Source of the DNA: Dyadobacter alkalitolerans DSM 23607
GTDB taxonomy: Bacteria > Bacteroidota > Bacteroidia > Cytophagales > Spirosomataceae
Length of the DNA: 64,000 nucleotides
NCBI RefSeq assembly: GCF_000428845.1
Contig: NZ_AUAS01000004.1
Span: 186,001-250,000 of the forward strand
Direction: 5' to 3'
Positions 48,526-56,125 of this stretch are shown piece after piece. The position numbers were made by a program, and so were the translations under genes. The notes under the pieces are model-generated. The model made no database searches, was not told the DNA's origin, and was given only the letters and a program-made list of their open reading frames with translations. The stretch's first letter is position 1, and the number at the start of each line of letters is the position of its first letter.

Positions 48526-48708
48526 GACGACATGAAAGTTCCTATCATCGAATGCATAGTTTGCTCTGGTTAAATAGGAGTCCGTGACGAGATAAGGAAA
48601 TTTAACCAGCTCGGCAGTGTCCGAGGGTTCAGCCATTCTTCCTAAGGGAACATCGCCTTAACCGTATACGATTAGTAATCACCTTAATTGCCTCAAGTCT
48701 TGGATTTG
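48526..48708 (-). pseudogene. SDR C-terminal remnant
   Basis: On the minus strand, pieces in two frames read NPRLEAIKVIT and then GDVPLGRMAEPSDTAELVKF followed by SYLTRANYAFDD. This matches the C-terminal end of a classical short-chain dehydrogenase, where GRxAEPxDxAELVxFL and ITGxxYxxDGG are common. The N-terminal two thirds, including the YxxxK site, are gone. It lies just upstream of the operator of the intact SDR gene at 48812, in the opposite direction. Confidence 0.45.
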
Positions 48709-48724
48709 CCAAACGAGATGGCCG

Positions 48725-48786
48725 TTTGAACAAAGTAATTTACGGCTTTTGAACAAAGTCTGGCATTCATATGCTGGGTAAATTTG
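48725..48786 (+). promoter_or_regulatory. Direct-repeat operator and TAnnTTTG promoter of the SDR gene at 48812
   Basis: Two exact copies of TTTGAACAAAG (48725-48735 and 48748-48758) are spaced by 23 bases. A -7 box TAAATTTG follows at 48779-48786, 31 bases after the start of the second copy, exactly as at 10893 and 10924. The surrounding CAAAGTAATTT is also shared with the 10.9-kb locus. The AraC gene that should follow this SDR is deleted to a stub, so a regulator acting from elsewhere is needed. Confidence 0.75.
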
Positions 48787-48811
48787 TAACATACTTTTAA
48801 ACAATAAAAAG

Positions 48812-49690
48812 ATGTACAAATTAAAAAATGTATTAATTACCGGAGCAGCGGGTGGTTTTGGAACTGTTATTATCGAAGATTTATTGACGGAGGGTTATAC
48901 TGTGACGGGTGCAATGCGCGATGCAACGGGTAGAAACAAGCAGGCGGCTGAAAACTTAAAAAAGAAGGGTGTATTTGTTATTGAAATAGATGTCACCAAT
49001 GATTCAAGCGTGATAACCGGCGTTAGTGAAGCTGCCGCGCAAATGGGTAGCATCGATATTCTAATCAATAATGCTGGATTAGGGGCTGGAGGAATACAGG
49101 AAGGATTTACTGCTGATGACTGGAAGAAAGTATTTGAGGTCAATGTTTTCGGCGTGCAACGTATGACCCGAGCGGTTTTGCCTTTCATGAAAAAACAGGA
49201 GCATGGGCTCCTCATGCTCATATCAAGCCTTAGTGCAAGGCTTTCAGTACCTTTTCAAGGACCTTATAGCCCTTCCAAATGGGCAGCGGAAGCATTAGCT
49301 GAAAGCTATCGGATGGAAGTATCCAATCTCGGCATTGAAAGTTGCATTGTTGAACCGGGAGCGTTTCCGACGCATTTTATTGGCTCTCTACTCCAACCAA
49401 GCGAAAAGGAGCGGTCGCTGGATTATGGCGCAATAAAGGAACTGCCGGCTGCCTTGTTAGCGTCAATAGAAAGTGTATTTGAAGCCAATCCCGATCAGAA
49501 GCCAGAGCTTGTTTCCAAAGCCATCATGGCGCTTATCAAAATGCCGCACGGAACTCGTCCGATGCGTACTGAAGTTGATCGGATGTTTATGGGAGACCTG
49601 GTTGCGCCCTTGAATCAGCAACTGGCGACGGCTAATGAAAAACTATACGAGGCTTTTCAAATGGCTCATTTAGCAAAAGTCAAAAATTAA
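48812..49690 (+). CDS. Short-chain dehydrogenase (classical SDR)
   Basis: The 292-residue enzyme has the cofactor turn VLITGAAGGFG, NNAGLGAGG and the catalytic YSPSK (Tyr and Lys near 157-161). The C-terminal third is longer than in minimal SDRs and resembles oxidoreductases acting on larger carbonyl compounds. A related SDR lies at 54543 (motifs TGTNSGFG and YGASK). Its promoter carries the two TTTGAACAAAG repeats. The stop is followed within about 15 bases by the remains of an AraC gene, so the ancestral unit was SDR plus AraC, as at 10958-12937. It looks intact. Confidence 0.9.
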   Translation: MYKLKNVLITGAAGGFGTVIIEDLLTEGYTVTGAMRDATGRNKQAAENLKKKGVFVIEIDVTNDSSVITGVSEAAAQMGSIDILINNAGLGAGGIQEGFTADDWKKVFEVNVFGVQRMTRAVLPFMKKQEHGLLMLISSLSARLSVPFQGPYSPSKWAAEALAESYRMEVSNLGIESCIVEPGAFPTHFIGSLLQPSEKERSLDYGAIKELPAALLASIESVFEANPDQKPELVSKAIMALIKMPHGTRPMRTEVDRMFMGDLVAPLNQQLATANEKLYEAFQMAHLAKVKN

Positions 49691-49705
49691 CATTGGGATA
49701 GTAAC

Positions 49706-49852
49706 CTGGTTATTTTTTTCTGGCATCAATTGTCGACCGTGATTCAATGTCCTAAGGATAACCAGGCTTACAAGTTCGTGTTCAAGAATCTTTCGCATTT
49801 TTCTTATGCTTTTAAAAAGGAGTTCGGTTATGCTCCCAAACAAATAGTTTAA
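49706..49852 (+). pseudogene. AraC regulator reduced to two joined ends
   Basis: One open frame reads LSTVIQCPKDNQAYKFVF and then directly NLSHFSYAFKKEFGYAP to a TAA at 49850-49852. The first part matches the cupin region of the AraC protein at 52068 (LSTVIQYPKDDQPYK) and the second its last recognition helix (NLSHFSYAFKKEFGYAP). About 160 codons between them are missing and the frame is kept. At the join the parent gene has FKN in the cupin part and FEN before the last helix, so a short shared sequence probably guided the deletion. No start is visible and the product would be inactive. Confidence 0.8.
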
Positions 49853-49867
49853 AAATGTGCTTTTGCA

Positions 49868-50001
49868 CTACGACGACATCGAATTCAATGTTGTTAACTG
49901 CTTTTCGAAGTCTTCCAGCGATAGATCACCACGGGCAAAACTGATTTCTAGTAAAGCTGCCTTTTTCGATCTTCGTCAAAAGTGAAGGTCTCAATACTCA
50001 T
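49868..50001 (-). pseudogene. Small frameshifted ORF convergent with the AraC remnant
   Basis: On the minus strand an ATG at 50001 gives MSIETFTFDEDRK and then, one base out of frame, ALLEISFARGDLSLEDF and on to a TAG at 49868-49870. The total of 134 bases is one short of a whole number of codons. I do not recognise the family. A matching 3' end (LNSLS and stop) is left downstream of the AraC gene at 52871, which supports common descent of the two loci. Confidence 0.4.
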
Positions 50002-50088
50002 GTTGTCTTCTCTACATCTTAAATGCACAAGTGTATAAATTTTTGAACAACACACACAGTGTAGAAACACTGATTTGAGGTCGCGATT

Positions 50089-50180
50089 CCGCCAATTCAG
50101 AAACAACAAACCGTAATCCAGAAACATCCTCTTTCAATATTCCCCTGACTTTTGCAATGTAAATTAAAAATCAGAGTATC
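50089..50180 (+). promoter_or_regulatory. Orphan direct-repeat promoter (copy 1)
   Basis: This stretch aligns without gaps to 52923-53014. It has CCGCCAATT, a repeat CAGAAACA (50098-50105) with a second exact copy at 50119-50126, 21 bases apart, ACCGTAATC between them, AACATCC, and a TTTTG element at 50150. In the other copy an ATG follows 92 bases after CCGCC; here the same place reads ATA (50181), so the gene it served has lost its start. Confidence 0.65.
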
Positions 50181-50321
50181 ATACAAAAAGCAATTTTCCT
50201 AATGCGTATTTGCATCGAAGCACTGTGTGCTAAACGATGGAAAAGTGAACGTGCGGTAAGCTAGGAGATTCTTTAGACAACATGTTTTTTTATTATATTT
50301 ATATGACATAACAGTGATTAA

Positions 50322-50903
50322 ATGTTTGAGAAACTAATTAGTTACGTTGAAGCGTATTCAGGCTTACAAGTAAATTGCTCGGAACTGGAATTGATTCAAA
50401 GTAAATTTCAAGCAAAAAGCCTACGCAAAAGGCAATACTTTTTAAGAGCAGGTGATGTGTCACAGTACTCTGCGTTCATCACAAAGGGAGCGATGCGCCA
50501 GTTTTGCATTGATGAAAAAGGAAACGAGAAAATCGTACAGCTTTATATTGAAAATTACTGGGCGGACGACCGTGCAAGTTTAACTTCACTTGAACCATCG
50601 GAGTACAATATTCAAGCGTGGGAAGACACTGAAATGCTAATTATCTCACCCAAAGATATCTATGAGCTCAAAGATAAAATTCCTGCAATAGCACAAATGC
50701 TAAGAGTAATGGATGATAGGCACGCTATTGCTTTGCACAAAAGAATAGATTCAATGATTGGCACCACAGCAGAGACGCGGTACCAGGAATTCGAAAGGAA
50801 ATATCCGCATTTTCTACAACGGTTCCCACAGCATTTCATTGCGTCTTATTTGGGGATAACCAAAGAATCGTTAAGCAGATTGAGAAGACAAAGCTGTTTT
50901 TAA
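50322..50903 (+). CDS. Crp/Fnr family transcriptional regulator
   Basis: The 193-residue protein has the cyclic-nucleotide-binding-like beta-roll (about 25-115: YFLRAGDVSQYSAFITKG through NYWADDRASLTSLEPSEYNI). A long helix and a C-terminal helix-turn-helix (HFIASYLGITKESLSRLRR) follow. The phosphate cassette of true cAMP binders is not clear, so the ligand is unknown; many Bacteroidota members of this kind are small and ligand-free or redox-linked. It stands alone downstream of the orphan promoter at 50089, and upstream of an MDR gene on the same strand. A second regulator of the same type lies at 53895. The target genes are not known. Confidence 0.85.
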   Translation: MFEKLISYVEAYSGLQVNCSELELIQSKFQAKSLRKRQYFLRAGDVSQYSAFITKGAMRQFCIDEKGNEKIVQLYIENYWADDRASLTSLEPSEYNIQAWEDTEMLIISPKDIYELKDKIPAIAQMLRVMDDRHAIALHKRIDSMIGTTAETRYQEFERKYPHFLQRFPQHFIASYLGITKESLSRLRRQSCF

Positions 50904-51003
50904 TGAATAGAGATTTGTTAGACTGCTGTGTCACCCGCCGCAAATAGATATACAACTACTTGTTTTATTGATTTATATCATCGCTTGTGCGATTCTGCGT
51001 AGC

Positions 51004-51104
51004 TATTTTTGTACTATATGCTTAGCGATTTTCGTAAGGAAAAGTTGATTTCCGTTTGATCCACAATGGGCATCCGAAGATATTCAAGCTTGTAAGGTAT
51101 AATT
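51004..51104 (+). promoter_or_regulatory. Candidate promoters of the MDR gene
   Basis: The 221-base gap before the MDR gene holds a perfect -7 box TATTTTTG (51004-51011) and a second near match TATAATTTG (51096-51104) 20 bases before the ATG. I see no repeat of the AraC-site types here. Confidence 0.35.
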
Positions 51105-51124
51105 TGCTACAAAAACAATAATTC

Positions 51125-52060
51125 ATGAAAGCATATTTTTTAAATAGCCCAGGCGATGTAAGTCAGTTGCAAATCTACAATGCGGCCATACCCGAAATCC
51201 AACCGACAGAGATACTGGTGCAAGTAAAAGCCATTGGCATTAACCCGGTAGACGTAAAAACCCGGTTAGGTAAAGGTATTTATGGTCGTATCAAAGGCCA
51301 AAACCCGTTAATCCTTGGTTGGGATATTTCGGGTGTGGTCATGCAATCCAAAACAACAGCCTTCAGCATTGGCGACGAGGTCTTCGGCATGGTAAATTTC
51401 CCAGGACATGGACAAGCTTATGCTGAATATGTGGCCGCACCGGTATCGCAGCTGGCCTTAAAGCCTAGTAACATTTCACATGAAGAAGCTGCTGCCGCTA
51501 GCCTGGCCGCCTTAACAGCCTGGCAAGCTTTGGTTAAGCATGCCCAAATAAAACCAGGGCAAAAGGTATTAATCCAGGCTGCCGTAGGTGGTGTAGGTCA
51601 TTTTGCCGTTCAAATTGCTAAACACCTCGGTGCGCAGGTGACCGGCACATCTTCCGCGAAAAACGAAGCCTTTATCAGGCAGTTGGGCGCTGATGCACAC
51701 ATTGATTACACCAATTATGACTGGGCAAACCACCCGGAAAAATTTGATTTTGTATTGGACGGTGTTGGAGGCAGCGCCATCGATCATTCACTATTGATGA
51801 CCAAGCCTGGTGGTACCCTGATAAGCATACCGACCGGCTTGAATGAAGCGGTGACTGAAAAGGCAAAATTGCAAGGTGTGAATGGTTATTTTATACTGGT
51901 TCAGTCAGATGGAGCAGATATGCAGCAGATCGCAGACTTGTTTAAAAAAGAGATCATCAGGTCTCATGTATCAGCCGTTTTCCCGTTCGAACAAATGGCA
52001 GCGGCGCACTCACAGGTTGAAAGTGGCCACACCGTGGGCAAAGTGGTGGTAAAAATCTGA
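51125..52060 (+). CDS. NADP-dependent MDR oxidoreductase (quinone-reductase type)
   Basis: The 311-residue protein is a zinc-free medium-chain reductase. The N-terminal GroES-like part has KAIGINPVDVKTRLG and GWDISGVV. The Rossmann part has VLIQAAVGGVGHFAVQIAKH for NADPH, followed by TSSAKNEAFIRQLGAD. No zinc-binding Cys/His set is present, which fits quinone or enone reductases. Only seven bases separate its stop from the start of an AraC gene at 52068, so the two were one operon. The pattern oxidoreductase plus AraC is the same as at 10958 and 48812, with a different enzyme class. Confidence 0.9.
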   Translation: MKAYFLNSPGDVSQLQIYNAAIPEIQPTEILVQVKAIGINPVDVKTRLGKGIYGRIKGQNPLILGWDISGVVMQSKTTAFSIGDEVFGMVNFPGHGQAYAEYVAAPVSQLALKPSNISHEEAAAASLAALTAWQALVKHAQIKPGQKVLIQAAVGGVGHFAVQIAKHLGAQVTGTSSAKNEAFIRQLGADAHIDYTNYDWANHPEKFDFVLDGVGGSAIDHSLLMTKPGGTLISIPTGLNEAVTEKAKLQGVNGYFILVQSDGADMQQIADLFKKEIIRSHVSAVFPFEQMAAAHSQVESGHTVGKVVVKI

Positions 52061-52067
52061 CCGGCGA

Positions 52068-52871
52068 ATGGAAAAAGAATTGCGGAATACTTCTGCCGAG
52101 GTTGTATTGTCTTGCTTATCAGAATGATATTTAAGAAACGAAGTCATGCTTGATGACCATTGCTTCGTAAGAATAATTTCCGGACAGGTGAAAATCATAC
52201 AATCGAACACGATCAGGTTATTCGGCCCAGGAGATACAATTCTTTTTCCACGGCGCCAGTTGTCGACCGTCATTCAATATCCCAAGGACGACCAGCCATA
52301 CAAGTGTGTTTTGATTATGTTCAAAAATGACCGCTTAAAGGATTACTATTCCTGTAATCCTGCTTCCAAATCCACAAGACGTTCACCTGAGGTAAAATCC
52401 TACGACAAGCATCCGCTTTTAGAAAGCTACTTTGCATCGCTGTTGCCTTACTTTGATTTACAGGACGAATTACCTGAAAGGCTTTTAACGATCAAGATCG
52501 AAGAGGCGCTTACTATTTTAAGGGCTATCGACGAAAGTGTTGACGCATTTTTAGCAGATTTTTCAGACCCTGGCAAAATTGATTTGGCCGGTTTTATGGA
52601 ACAAAACTATATGTTCAATATGCCTCTGGACAAATTCAGCTATCTCACAGGAAGAAGCCTGACTACATTCAAACGTGATTTTAATAAGATTTATGGAGCC
52701 ACTCCACAGCGCTGGCTCACAAAGGAACGCCTTAAACTAGCCCATTACCTTCTTTCAAAAAGTAAACAAAAACCGGTCGACGTGTATCGAGAAGTAGGTT
52801 TTGAAAACCTTTCGCATTTCTCTTATGCATTTAAAAAGGAGTTCGGTTACGCTCCCAAAGAAATTGTTTGA
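52068..52871 (+). pseudogene. AraC regulator with an in-frame TGA at codon 20
   Basis: Starting at ATG 52068 (MEKELRNTSAEVVL) the frame matches the AraC protein at 12083 position by position over the first 36 residues, apart from a TGA at 52125-52127 where the other has Lys20. After the stop the frame is fully open to 52871 and holds a cupin half, then a complete double helix-turn-helix ending NLSHFSYAFKKEFGYAPKEIV. Met27 (52146) could restart translation, giving a 241-residue protein short of its first strand. So this is a nonsense mutant, a shortened but active regulator, or a sequence error. It follows the MDR gene by seven bases. Confidence 0.75.
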
Positions 52872-52922
52872 GAATGTGCGTTTGACTTCCTACGACAGTG
52901 AATTCAATATTGATAAGCGTTC

Positions 52923-53014
52923 CCGCCAATTTGGACACAACTAACCGTAATCTGGGAACATCCCTCTTTTTATATCTTCTGGTTTTTGTATTGTCAATAT
53001 TAAAATAGAAAATT
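52923..53014 (+). promoter_or_regulatory. Direct-repeat promoter (copy 2) before a hydrolase stub
   Basis: This stretch is collinear with 50089-50180. Repeats TGGACACA (52932) and TGGGAACA (52953) lie 21 bases apart, with ACCGTAATC (52944) between them, AACATCC (52957) and TTTTG (52984). The ATG of the served gene is at 53015, exactly 92 bases after CCGCC. The layout fits an AraC-family site beside a promoter. Confidence 0.65.
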
Positions 53015-53068
53015 ATGCAGAAAGTAAGTTTCAAAAACAGAACGTGGGATGTCGCGGGCAACCTATAT
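53015..53068 (+). pseudogene. 5' stub of an alpha/beta hydrolase gene
   Basis: Eighteen codons from ATG 53015 read MQKVSFKNRTWDVAGNLY. I know this opening from exported or cytoplasmic alpha/beta hydrolases of the dienelactone type in Bacteroidota. After Tyr the sequence switches, without a gap, to the inside of an AraC gene in another frame, and this frame stops eight codons later. The promoter copy 2 still points at it. Confidence 0.5.
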
Positions 53069-53549
53069 TGCAATTTTCAAAAAAATTGAAGAAGAATATC
53101 AGCATATCGACCATCATACACAGGGCGTTATCATAGCGCAAATTGACCTGTTGCTTCAATACAGCAACCGCTTTTACGAAAGACAGTTTATTACCCGAAA
53201 AGCGGTAAACGACGATTTGCTAATAAGAACAGAAAGCCTCATTAATGCGTATTTCAATGCTGAGTTAGGTTTAAAAAATGGTGTTCTTAAAGTCGAATAT
53301 TTAGCGGGCCAACTCAACCTATCTCCCAATTATCTGAGCGACGCGCTACGTTCTCTCACCGGACAAGGCGCACAGCAACACATCCAAGAAAAATTGATAG
53401 AAAAAGCAAAAGAGTATCTCGCTTCAAGTAATTTATCGGTTTCCGAAATCGCCTATAACTTGGGCTTCGAGCGTCCGCAATCGTTCAATAAACTGTTTAA
53501 AAACAAAACCGACATGTCGCCGTTAGCGTTTAGACAATCATTTAATTGA
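53067..53549 (+). pseudogene. C-terminal part of a second-type AraC regulator
   Basis: From about 53067 the frame reads IAIFKKIEEEYQHID, then a linker (QIDLLLQYSNRFYERQF) and a full double helix-turn-helix ending NLGFERPQSFNKLFKNKTDMSP. This is the second half of a roughly 300-residue AraC protein unlike those at 12083 and 52068. The N-terminal sensing half is gone; an ATG at 53049 lies in hydrolase-derived sequence. A protein made from it would bind DNA without a sensor, if expressed from the upstream promoter. I treat it as a deletion chimera. Confidence 0.65.
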
Positions 53550-53604
53550 ATGCAGTTTTTAGAGCATTGTAAGAAAATTCGGGCATTCTAAAACCAAATC
53601 ACTC

Positions 53605-53863
53605 ATGGAAAACACATCTGTTCGTTTTATTAAAGTTAAGGTAAACGGTTTGAACATATTTTACAGGGAAGCAGGCACGCATGATGCGCCAACTGTCCTT
53701 TTACTGCACGGGTACCCTACGTCTTCCCATATGTTCAGGAATCGCATATACGAAGGGCTTACCTGATGCAACTTTGAAATTTTACGATACAGGCCATTTT
53801 GCTCTTGAAACACACGCGGCGGAGATCGGAGTGGATATACTTGAATTTTTGGATGGTAAATGA
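53605..53863 (+). pseudogene. Alpha/beta hydrolase with its middle deleted
   Basis: From ATG 53605 the frame gives NGLNIFYREAGTHDAPTVLL and the oxyanion loop LHGYPTSSHMFRN, then stops at 53764-53766. In a different frame, from about 53745, the end of the same kind of enzyme is intact: LPDATLKFYDTGHFALETHA and EIGVDILEFLDGK to a TGA at 53861-53863. The catalytic His is in TGHFALE. About 200 residues between them, including the Ser elbow, are absent. The parts match haloalkane-dehalogenase-like or epoxide-hydrolase-like enzymes. The protein cannot be active. Confidence 0.75.
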
Positions 53864-53894
53864 ACTGTCCGCAACAAATTCGAAATTTAAATTT

Positions 53895-54464
53895 ATGGAA
53901 GAGTTCATTAATTACATATTACAGTTTGGAAATTTGAATAAGCAGCAAACAGATTTCATTGTTAGCAAAGCAAAGACGCTGGAACTTCATAAGGAGGATT
54001 ATTTTTCGGAAGCCGGAAAGATTCCCAGGCTGGTTGGCTTTATTCTTGAAGGTGTCGTTCGGTTCTGCTATTACAATAACAAAGGCGAAGAGATCACTCA
54101 ATACTTCATTGACGAGAATAATTTTGTTTCAGACCAACAAAGGTTTGAGGCACAAGTGGTAGCATCCGAGTATATACAGGCAGTTACCGATTGTAAGCTG
54201 CTTGTTTTTTCAAAGAAGGATTGGGACGAGATTGGAAATACCATTGTTGGCTGGGATGCTATTACAGGTCTGATATTAAAAAATTGTCTATTAAAGACGA
54301 TTGAAAGAAGGAGTCCGTTGGTTGCAGAAGATGCAACCACCCGATATTTATCGTTCATCGAAAATTTCCCTGGTCTTGTTAATCGTATTCCGCTTTCTCA
54401 TATCGCTTCATACCTGGGAATTACACAGCAATCGTTAAGCAGGATACGAAAAAACATTCGTTGA
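53895..54464 (+). CDS. Crp/Fnr family transcriptional regulator
   Basis: I take ATG 53895 (MEEFINYILQFG) as start, because an upstream in-frame ATG lies in hydrolase-derived sequence. The 189-residue protein has a cNMP-like beta-roll (RLVGFILEGVVRFCYYNNKG, EITQYFIDENNFVSDQQ) and a C-terminal helix-turn-helix (HIASYLGITQQSLSRIRKN). Bacteroidota regulators of this length often control an adjacent SDR or hydrolase gene. It lies 31 bases after the deleted hydrolase and 78 bases before an SDR gene with the inverted repeat GATAC-N8-GTATC (54504-54521) in its leader, which may be its site. The ligand is unknown. Confidence 0.88.
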   Translation: MEEFINYILQFGNLNKQQTDFIVSKAKTLELHKEDYFSEAGKIPRLVGFILEGVVRFCYYNNKGEEITQYFIDENNFVSDQQRFEAQVVASEYIQAVTDCKLLVFSKKDWDEIGNTIVGWDAITGLILKNCLLKTIERRSPLVAEDATTRYLSFIENFPGLVNRIPLSHIASYLGITQQSLSRIRKNIR

Positions 54465-54503
54465 AAGTGCTTTTTACCATTTGTTAAATGCTTTACTTTT
54501 TTA

Positions 54504-54521
54504 GATACCGACATTTGTATC
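54504..54521 (+). promoter_or_regulatory. Inverted repeat GATAC-N8-GTATC before the SDR gene
   Basis: The arms GATAC (54504-54508) and GTATC (54517-54521) lie 22 bases before the SDR ATG, in the gap after the Crp/Fnr gene. Crp/Fnr proteins bind two-fold sites of about this size. The link is inferred from position alone. Confidence 0.35.
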
Positions 54522-54542
54522 ATTAATTTAAAGTATAAAACA

Positions 54543-55409
54543 ATGAGCAAAAAAGTCGTATTAATAACAGGGACAAATAGTGGTTTTGGATGGCTTACTG
54601 CCACTAGTGTAGCCGCTTTGGGGCATAAAGTTTACGCCACCATGAGAGATACCAACGGAAAGAATGCTGATAAAGCAAGAGCATTGTCACAGGTGGAAAA
54701 TGTCACCGTTTTAGATGTAACTTTAACAGACGAAACCAGCGTAAAAACTGCTATTGACACCATCATGACCAAAGAAGGGACTATTGATGTATTGGTAAAC
54801 AATGCTGGCATTGGAATGATGGGCGTGGCAGAAAGTTATTCGGTGGCAGATGTACAGGAAATGTTTGATGTAAACGTAATTGCCCCTTTTAGATTAATAA
54901 AACTGGCATTGCCATTCATGCGCAAAAAATCAGAAGGACTGATCATCAATATCACAAGTGGTTTTGGGAGAGTTAGTTTTCCTTTCTCAGTAGTTTATGG
55001 TGCTTCAAAATTTGGCTTGGAGGGATTGAGCGAAGGTTTGCATTATGAAGTAAGGCCGTTGGGAATTGATGTAGCAATTTTAGAACCGGGCGCATTTCCT
55101 ACCGAGATGAGCCAAAAAGCCAGACTTGCTTCGGATGTAGAAACCACCAATGGCTACGAAGAATTATTAGCCGTTTACCCCAATAAAATGGTCGCCGCTG
55201 TTGGTCAGCTATTTGAAACTTTCAAACCGAAGCCGCAAGATGTGGCAGATGCAATAGTGGATCTGATCAATTTGCCAAAAGGAGAACGACCATTAAGAAC
55301 AGTGGTTGATCCCACGACAGGAGAATTTATAAGAAAAGCCAACGAAGCTGTCCGTGTTGAATATTCAAAAGCTTTGACAGCATTTGGGATGGAAGACCTC
55401 TTAGCTTAA
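54543..55409 (+). CDS. Short-chain dehydrogenase (classical SDR)
   Basis: The 288-residue enzyme has the cofactor motif VLITGTNSGFG, the strand NVTVLDVTLTDE, VNNAGIGMMG and the catalytic YGASK (Tyr and Lys near 157-161). The C-terminal part (LEPGAFPTEM and following) is close in pattern to the SDR at 48812. The likely reaction is NADPH-dependent reduction of a carbonyl; the substrate is unknown. It follows a Crp/Fnr regulator and ends at a strong terminator (55426-55463). Base use is AT-rich compared with the xylan locus, in line with an origin by transfer, though that is an impression by eye. Confidence 0.9.
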   Translation: MSKKVVLITGTNSGFGWLTATSVAALGHKVYATMRDTNGKNADKARALSQVENVTVLDVTLTDETSVKTAIDTIMTKEGTIDVLVNNAGIGMMGVAESYSVADVQEMFDVNVIAPFRLIKLALPFMRKKSEGLIINITSGFGRVSFPFSVVYGASKFGLEGLSEGLHYEVRPLGIDVAILEPGAFPTEMSQKARLASDVETTNGYEELLAVYPNKMVAAVGQLFETFKPKPQDVADAIVDLINLPKGERPLRTVVDPTTGEFIRKANEAVRVEYSKALTAFGMEDLLA

Positions 55410-55425
55410 ACTTTCATTGTTGTTA

Positions 55426-55463
55426 AAATCAGCCCGGGGGATCACTTATTCCCGGGCTGATTT
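55426..55463. terminator. Terminator between SDR and YceI genes
   Basis: A 13-base perfect stem (55426-55438 with 55451-55463), rich in G and C in its core, encloses a 12-base loop. A-rich and T-rich flanks on both sides suggest it serves the two convergent genes. Confidence 0.8.
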
Positions 55464-55512
55464 GCTGTAATAATAAACCATACTTCTTTAACTTGGAAGT
55501 AACTATTACATG

Positions 55513-56058
55513 CTAGGATTGCCTCACCAACTGCAATTCAACATTGATAGATATATTATCGCTTACTAGTAGCCCTCCGGTTTCCAAAGCCATATTCCAA
55601 TTCAATCCCCAATCTTTACGATTAATCGTACCCGTTACCGAGAAGATTGCTTTTTCATTACCCCACGGATCTTTAACGATGCCTCCAAACTCAACCGCAA
55701 GTTTCACTTGCTTGCTAACACCTTTTATTGTAAGCTCGCCGTAAATATTATAGTTGCCGCTATTGTCAACAACCTCATAAGTATTTCCAGTAAAATTAAT
55801 TTCTCTGAAATTCTCAATATCAAAGAAATCGGAATTCCTCAGGTGGTCATCCCTTTGTGCATTGCCCGTATCTATTGAGGCAGGATTGATCCAAAAATCA
55901 ACCTCAGCAGTCAGAAAATCTTCATTTGTCGTATAGATACTGGCATCATATTCTTTGAAGACTCCTCGTACAGTCGATACCATAAGGTGTTTTAGCTTAA
56001 AGCCTACTTCGCTGTGTGTTGGATCGATTACCCATTTAGTCTTGTTTGCTGTTTCCAT
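55513..56058 (-). CDS. YceI family protein
   Basis: The 181-residue protein opens WVIDPTHSEVGFKLKHLMVS, the hallmark of the YceI lipocalin-like fold, followed by VRGVFKEYDASI and ELTIKGVSKQVKL. The fold is a beta-barrel that binds polyisoprenoid-type lipids. There is no signal peptide, so this one is probably cytoplasmic, unlike E. coli YceI. It is the last gene of the minus-strand run from 60872 downwards, 67 bases after the reductase fusion. It may share the promoter or have its own. Expression under stress is common in the family. Confidence 0.92.
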   Translation of the reverse strand: METANKTKWVIDPTHSEVGFKLKHLMVSTVRGVFKEYDASIYTTNEDFLTAEVDFWINPASIDTGNAQRDDHLRNSDFFDIENFREINFTGNTYEVVDNSGNYNIYGELTIKGVSKQVKLAVEFGGIVKDPWGNEKAIFSVTGTINRKDWGLNWNMALETGGLLVSDNISINVELQLVRQS

Positions 56059-56125
56059 TTGTAGTTATTTAAATTATATGAATAGATTTTAAACGATGTC
56101 CTAGTAGAGAAAGCGCTGATAACTA

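Noticed and set aside
48155..50321. Search for insertion-sequence ends or a transposase explaining the broken genes
   Set aside because: No transposase-like frame, terminal inverted repeats or target duplications were found; the breaks look like simple deletions.
34844..52127. TAG in GH67 and TGA in the AraC gene as signs of a different genetic code or of selenocysteine or pyrrolysine
   Set aside because: Many intact genes here end in TAG and TGA, and no special element or conserved Cys/Lys-type site is found at either codon.
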